Assembly (NCBI RefSeq): GCF_020251205.1
Contig: NZ_JAIWYX010000009.1
Coordinates: 97,744 to 161,743, forward strand
Length of the DNA stretch: 64,000 nucleotides
Reading direction: 5' to 3'
From: Arthrobacter sp. M4
Lineage (GTDB): Bacteria > Actinomycetota > Actinomycetes > Actinomycetales > Micrococcaceae
The notes beneath the pieces are model-generated. The model was not told the DNA's origin. It did no database searches and was given only the letters and a program-made list of their open reading frames with translations. Of this stretch, positions 60,797-64,000 are shown piece by piece (position 1 is the first letter of the stretch; each line of letters starts with the position of its first letter). A program made the position numbers and the translations under genes.

Positions 60797-62911
60797 ATGG
60801 TTATGCAGATCCTTGACACCGCATCCACCGTGGACGCCTCGCGGCCCTCGCCGCTCGGGGTCAGCGTTCCGCGGGCGGGTTTCGCTGTAGCGGACCACAT
60901 GTCCCGGGACAGCGTAAATGTGGCTGTCTTCGCACCGGAAGCCAGCCGCCTGGAGATTGTTTACCAGACTCCCGGCGATTCGTGGAAGGTCCGGCCCCTC
61001 CCTGCCGTCACCTCGGGCGTCCATCACGGGATCGTGGACTTTATGCCCCCGGGGACCCGCTATGGCTTTCGCCCCGCGGACGCTGAGGACGCCCTTCCCG
61101 TCTCGGTTCCGGCGCCGGAAATAGCGGACGACGACGGTCAGCAGCTTTTGCTGGACCCTTACGGCCGGGGGATCGACCAGCGCGGCGACTTCCTCACAAG
61201 CGTTCGTATGGACAGCTCCTTCGATTGGGGCGACGACCGGCACCCTGGGACGCCGTGGCGGAACACCATCATCTATGAGGCCCATGTCCGCGGGCAGACC
61301 ATGCTCCACCCGGACATTCCCGAGGAACTTCGCGGCACCTACGCCGGCATGGCGCACCCGGCCATGATCGAGCACCTGACTTCCCTTGGAATCACGGCCG
61401 TGCAGCTGTTGCCGATCCACTTCCACGTGGACGAAGTGCACCTGCAGGATCTTGGCCTGACGAATTACTGGGGCTATAACACCGCAGCCTTTTTCGCGCC
61501 GCACTCTGACTACGCCACGGAATCCGCCCAAAAGGCCGGGCCGCACGCGGTGCAGGACGAGCTGAAGGGCATGATCAAGCTGCTCCACGCGGCTGGCATT
61601 GAGGTCTTGCTCGACGTTGTGTACAACCACACGGCCGAAGGCGGCCCCGACGGTCCCGAACTGAGCTTCCGGGGCCTGGGGGAGAAGCACTACTACCGCC
61701 ACGACGCCGCAGGCCGGTACCTGGACACAACCGGGTGTGGCAACTCCATGAATTTCGCCGAGCCCAAGGTCGTCCAGCTGGTCTTGGATTCGCTACGTTA
61801 CTGGGTCAACGAATTCCACATCGACGGCTTCCGCTTCGACCTTGCCGTGACCCTTTGCAGGAACGCTTCCAATGAGTTCGATCCCAAGCATCCCTTCTTG
61901 GTGGCCTTGGCCGCGGATCCCATTTTGTCCGAGGTCAAACTCATCGCCGAACCGTGGGACGTTGGCTTTGGCGGCTGGCAGACCGGCCGTTTCCCGGTGG
62001 GCTGGCAGGACTGGAACGACCACTTCCGGGATGGGGTGCGGCGATTCTGGGTCGCAGACCGTGCCAAGATCGAAGCCGGCGGCACTGGCGGCTCGGCTGG
62101 TGAACTCGCCGATGTGATCTCCGGCTCCGCCGGGCTGTTTGAACATTCCGGACGTTCGCGCATGGCATCGGTCAACTTCGTCACGGCCCACGACGGCTTC
62201 ACCCTTGCAGACCTGGTGTCCTATGACCGTAAGCACAACGAGGCCAACGGTGAGCAGAACCGTGACGGCCACAGCGACAACCTCAGCTACAACCACGGCT
62301 TTGAAGGCCGTTCCGAGGACGAACGGATCGTAGCTGCCCGCGCCCAGGCCCGGCGTAACCTCATGGCCACACTCATGGTGTCCATTGGAGTGCCGATGAT
62401 TTCGGCCGGGGACGAACTGGGCAGGACGCAACAGGGCAACAACAATGCCTATTGCCAGGACAACTCGCTCGCCTGGTTGGACTGGTCCATGCCCCCCGAG
62501 GCGCACGCCATGCTCCGCAGCACCAAACGCGTCATCAGGCTTCGCAGGGAGTTCCTGTCCCAGCAGCCACACGATTTCCCCATCCGTGAGGAGAAGGCCT
62601 ACCTGCACTGGTACGACGCTGCAGGAAAGCCAATGTCCATGGACCGATGGAACGATCCCACACAGCGTGTTGTACAGCTCCTGCTAGGCTCCGAGGAAAG
62701 TGGCCTTGAAGGATTGGTTGTGGTCAATGGTGGCCCCAAGGACGTGAAATTCGTCCTACCCCGGGTCAGCAATGAAAAGGGCACAGGGAACCGGATGTTC
62801 GAGCTGCGCCTGACCACATCGGATCTTCACGACCTTCGCCAGGGAGTCCGCGTAGCCTCCGGTGAGCGGGACATCCTGCAGGCCTACAGCATCAATATTT
62901 ACCGCACCTAG
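60797..62911 (+). CDS. glgX: Glycogen debranching enzyme
   Basis: 704 aa; ATG 7 bases after TAAGCT. CBM48-like N-terminus, GH13 barrel with LTNYWGYNTAAFFAPH, VLLDVVYNHTAEGG, HIDGFRFDLAVTL (nucleophile Asp), IAEPWDVG (acid Glu) and FVTAHDGFTLADLVSY. Cleaves alpha-1,6 branches of phosphorylase-limited glycogen. It converges on the glucan phosphorylase gene at the window end. Confidence 0.95.
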   Translation: MVMQILDTASTVDASRPSPLGVSVPRAGFAVADHMSRDSVNVAVFAPEASRLEIVYQTPGDSWKVRPLPAVTSGVHHGIVDFMPPGTRYGFRPADAEDALPVSVPAPEIADDDGQQLLLDPYGRGIDQRGDFLTSVRMDSSFDWGDDRHPGTPWRNTIIYEAHVRGQTMLHPDIPEELRGTYAGMAHPAMIEHLTSLGITAVQLLPIHFHVDEVHLQDLGLTNYWGYNTAAFFAPHSDYATESAQKAGPHAVQDELKGMIKLLHAAGIEVLLDVVYNHTAEGGPDGPELSFRGLGEKHYYRHDAAGRYLDTTGCGNSMNFAEPKVVQLVLDSLRYWVNEFHIDGFRFDLAVTLCRNASNEFDPKHPFLVALAADPILSEVKLIAEPWDVGFGGWQTGRFPVGWQDWNDHFRDGVRRFWVADRAKIEAGGTGGSAGELADVISGSAGLFEHSGRSRMASVNFVTAHDGFTLADLVSYDRKHNEANGEQNRDGHSDNLSYNHGFEGRSEDERIVAARAQARRNLMATLMVSIGVPMISAGDELGRTQQGNNNAYCQDNSLAWLDWSMPPEAHAMLRSTKRVIRLRREFLSQQPHDFPIREEKAYLHWYDAAGKPMSMDRWNDPTQRVVQLLLGSEESGLEGLVVVNGGPKDVKFVLPRVSNEKGTGNRMFELRLTTSDLHDLRQGVRVASGERDILQAYSINIYRT

Positions 62912-62913
62912 CC

Positions 62914-63273
62914 ATGAAGATTTACTCCGCAGACACATGGACCTTGGACGAACTTCGTGAGCAGGTCTCGGATGCCGGCAGGCGCACCATTCTTGTACCA
63001 CCTGCGGATAGCAAGACGGGCGTTCTTGAGGTTTTTGGCCAGGTGCTGGACTTCCCAGAGTACTACGGAGTGAACTTGGACGCCCTGAACGATTCCCTGC
63101 ACGACTTCGTCGATTCGGTGGCAGACGACGACCAGCCCCCGGTCACGATGATCTGGCAGGTGCCTGCGGTCTACAGGGCAGACAGGTCATTCGGAGTAGT
63201 GTGCGAAATCCTCCAGGATGCGGAGGCCTATGCGGGACGGGATTTGGCTATTATCGCTGTCTGCTTGCCCTAG
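62914..63273 (+). CDS. Barstar-family protein
   Basis: 119 aa, two bases after the glgX stop, hence coupled. Barstar-like core: FGQVLDFPEYYGVNLDALNDSLHDFV is the segment that blocks the barnase active site, with the key Asp residues present. Barstars inhibit ribonuclease toxins, but no barnase-like gene is in this window. It could be an orphan immunity gene. Confidence 0.88.
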   Translation: MKIYSADTWTLDELREQVSDAGRRTILVPPADSKTGVLEVFGQVLDFPEYYGVNLDALNDSLHDFVDSVADDDQPPVTMIWQVPAVYRADRSFGVVCEILQDAEAYAGRDLAIIAVCLP

Positions 63274-63285
63274 GTGGTCTTAATG

Positions 63286-63330
63286 CCAAAGGCCGCCCGC
63301 CGAGTGCATCGACGGGCGGCCCTTTGGTTT
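63286..63330. terminator. Terminator between barstar and glucan phosphorylase genes
   Basis: CCAAAGGCCGCCCG pairs with CGGGCGGCCCTTTGG (one bulged C), followed by TTTT on the plus strand. Convergent position. Confidence 0.85.
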
Positions 63331-64000
63331 TAAGCGTTGACGATGAGGCCTAGTTCGGCTTTGGTCGCCAGCGCGGGATGCTTCGGGAACACCCGGACGG
63401 TGTAGCCGAAGGAGCCCGGGCGGTTGATGATCACGGAGCCGGCAAACAGGTGGCGTCCGTGGCCCAGATCATCGGTGGGGAGCAGCTCGGCAACCGCAAT
63501 ATCCCGAAGCTCATCGCTTTCCTCCGCGCGGCCATAGGCGACTTCCACGGTGACGTCCTCCGGGGTGAGGGTGTGCAGGGCGACGTAGGCGTTGACCTGC
63601 AGGGAGTCGCCCACCTGGGGTTCCTCGGAGACACCTACGGAGTCCACGTGCTCTACCAGCAGCTCGGGCCAGGCCTCGCGGACCTTCGAAGCCCACGCCG
63701 CGAGGTCCTTGGCTTCCTTGTAGGACTCGGCGGAAGCGCGCCGGCCGGAGAGCGCTGCCGGCCTGTAGAGGTTGTTCACGTAGTCCTGGAGCATGCGTTC
63801 GGCGGAGACTGCCGGGCCGAGGTGGGAAAGGGTGTGCTTGATCATGGACACCCAGTGGGTAGGCACGGATTCGGGCACTGACTGGGATGGTCCGGCGGAA
63901 CCGGCGTGTTCGGAGACGCTGGCGCCGTAGAACCGGGGGGCTACCTGGGTTTCGAGCAGTTCGTACAGGGCGGCGGCTTCGATGTCGTCGCGTTCGGCCG
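63330..64000 (-). CDS. glgP: Alpha-glucan phosphorylase, C-terminal part (5' end outside window)
   Basis: The frame is open to the right edge; 223 codons are visible. DDIEAAALYELLETQVAPRFY, MIKHTLSHLGPAVSAERMLQDYVNNLYRPAA and PGSFGYTVRVFPKHPAL match the end of actinobacterial glucan phosphorylases of the DUF3417 group, which release glucose 1-phosphate. The PLP site lies outside. With glgX it covers glycogen breakdown. Confidence 0.88.
   Translation of the reverse strand, partial: AERDDIEAAALYELLETQVAPRFYGASVSEHAGSAGPSQSVPESVPTHWVSMIKHTLSHLGPAVSAERMLQDYVNNLYRPAALSGRRASAESYKEAKDLAAWASKVREAWPELLVEHVDSVGVSEEPQVGDSLQVNAYVALHTLTPEDVTVEVAYGRAEESDELRDIAVAELLPTDDLGHGRHLFAGSVIINRPGSFGYTVRVFPKHPALATKAELGLIVNA

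Noticed and set aside
60008..61702. 564-codon minus-strand frame opposite the GntR gene and glgX
   Set aside because: Spans two well-supported genes on the other strand; no motif recognisable.

Overview
The window looks like a chromosomal segment of a high-GC Gram-positive bacterium of the Micrococcaceae, most like Arthrobacter/Paenarthrobacter. The grounds are the overall base composition, GTG/TTG starts, the gene order lpqE-like / carD / ispD / ispF / cysS / rlmB known from actinobacteria, senX3-regX3 next to phoU, a Bpa/PafE-type proteasome activator, and CstA-YjiX. The genus is an inference. I see no insertion sequence, prophage, CRISPR array or plasmid gene; this is mostly core genome with a few accessory pieces.

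Layout. 1-5.05 kb (minus strand): a cell-envelope glycosyltransferase pair, then two paralogous secreted lytic-transglycosylase/Rpf-like genes, each behind its own c-di-AMP (ydaO-type) riboswitch and a near-identical promoter. The second paralogue has lost the catalytic core. 5.05-8.5 kb: a PhoP/PhoR-like two-component pair with a TCACAGC-type direct repeat in its promoter, divergent from a membrane-anchored Gly/Pro-rich protein. 8.5-12.2 kb: an A+T-rich gene-free stretch, a receiver-less winged-helix regulator, a SixA-like phosphatase and two unknown membrane proteins. 12.3-18.2 kb: a large secreted repeat protein and a translationally coupled operon of degenerate ABC ATPase, YhgE/Pip membrane protein and TetR regulator. 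18.2-26 kb: flavin disulfide-oxidoreductase homologue, tRNA-Arg, pckG, hmp with nsrR, and a phosphohexomutase. 26-35 kb: a RecQ-like helicase with a C-terminal phosphoribosyltransferase-like segment, an MFS exporter, an S9 peptidase, an FAD/NAD(P) protein, a VOC protein and two tRNA-Ser genes. 35.7-43.4 kb: quinone oxidoreductase with PadR regulator, cstA-yjiX, the proteasome activator with a coupled unknown gene, an aldo/keto reductase, tRNA-Thr and a phosphonatase-like HAD enzyme. 43.4-50.3 kb: a secreted peptidase-like hydrolase, holB-tmk, a PLP sulfur-amino-acid enzyme, a DUF2516 protein, a methyltransferase and gpmA. 50.4-53.3 kb: phoU divergent from senX3-regX3 across a PHO-box-like array. 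53.4-59.2 kb: lipoprotein, carD, ispD, ispF, lipoprotein, cysS, rlmB. 59.2-64 kb: nitrilase, GntR regulator, glgX, a barstar-like protein and the end of a glucan phosphorylase.

Themes. Phosphate sensing (phoU/senX3/regX3, PhoPR-like pair), wall remodelling under c-di-AMP control, central carbon metabolism (pckG, gpmA, cstA, glgX/glgP) and nitric-oxide defence (hmp/nsrR). A recurring sequence feature is a TAnnnT hexamer, usually TAGGCT or TAAGCT, exactly 6-7 bases before the start codon of at least 16 genes. This fits leaderless mRNAs and decides several start codons here.

Best candidates for something new: the catalytically dead, riboswitch-controlled Rpf paralogue; the YhgE/Pip operon with an ATPase lacking its Walker A motif; the helicase-phosphoribosyltransferase fusion; the unknown protein coupled to the proteasome activator; and the orphan barstar.
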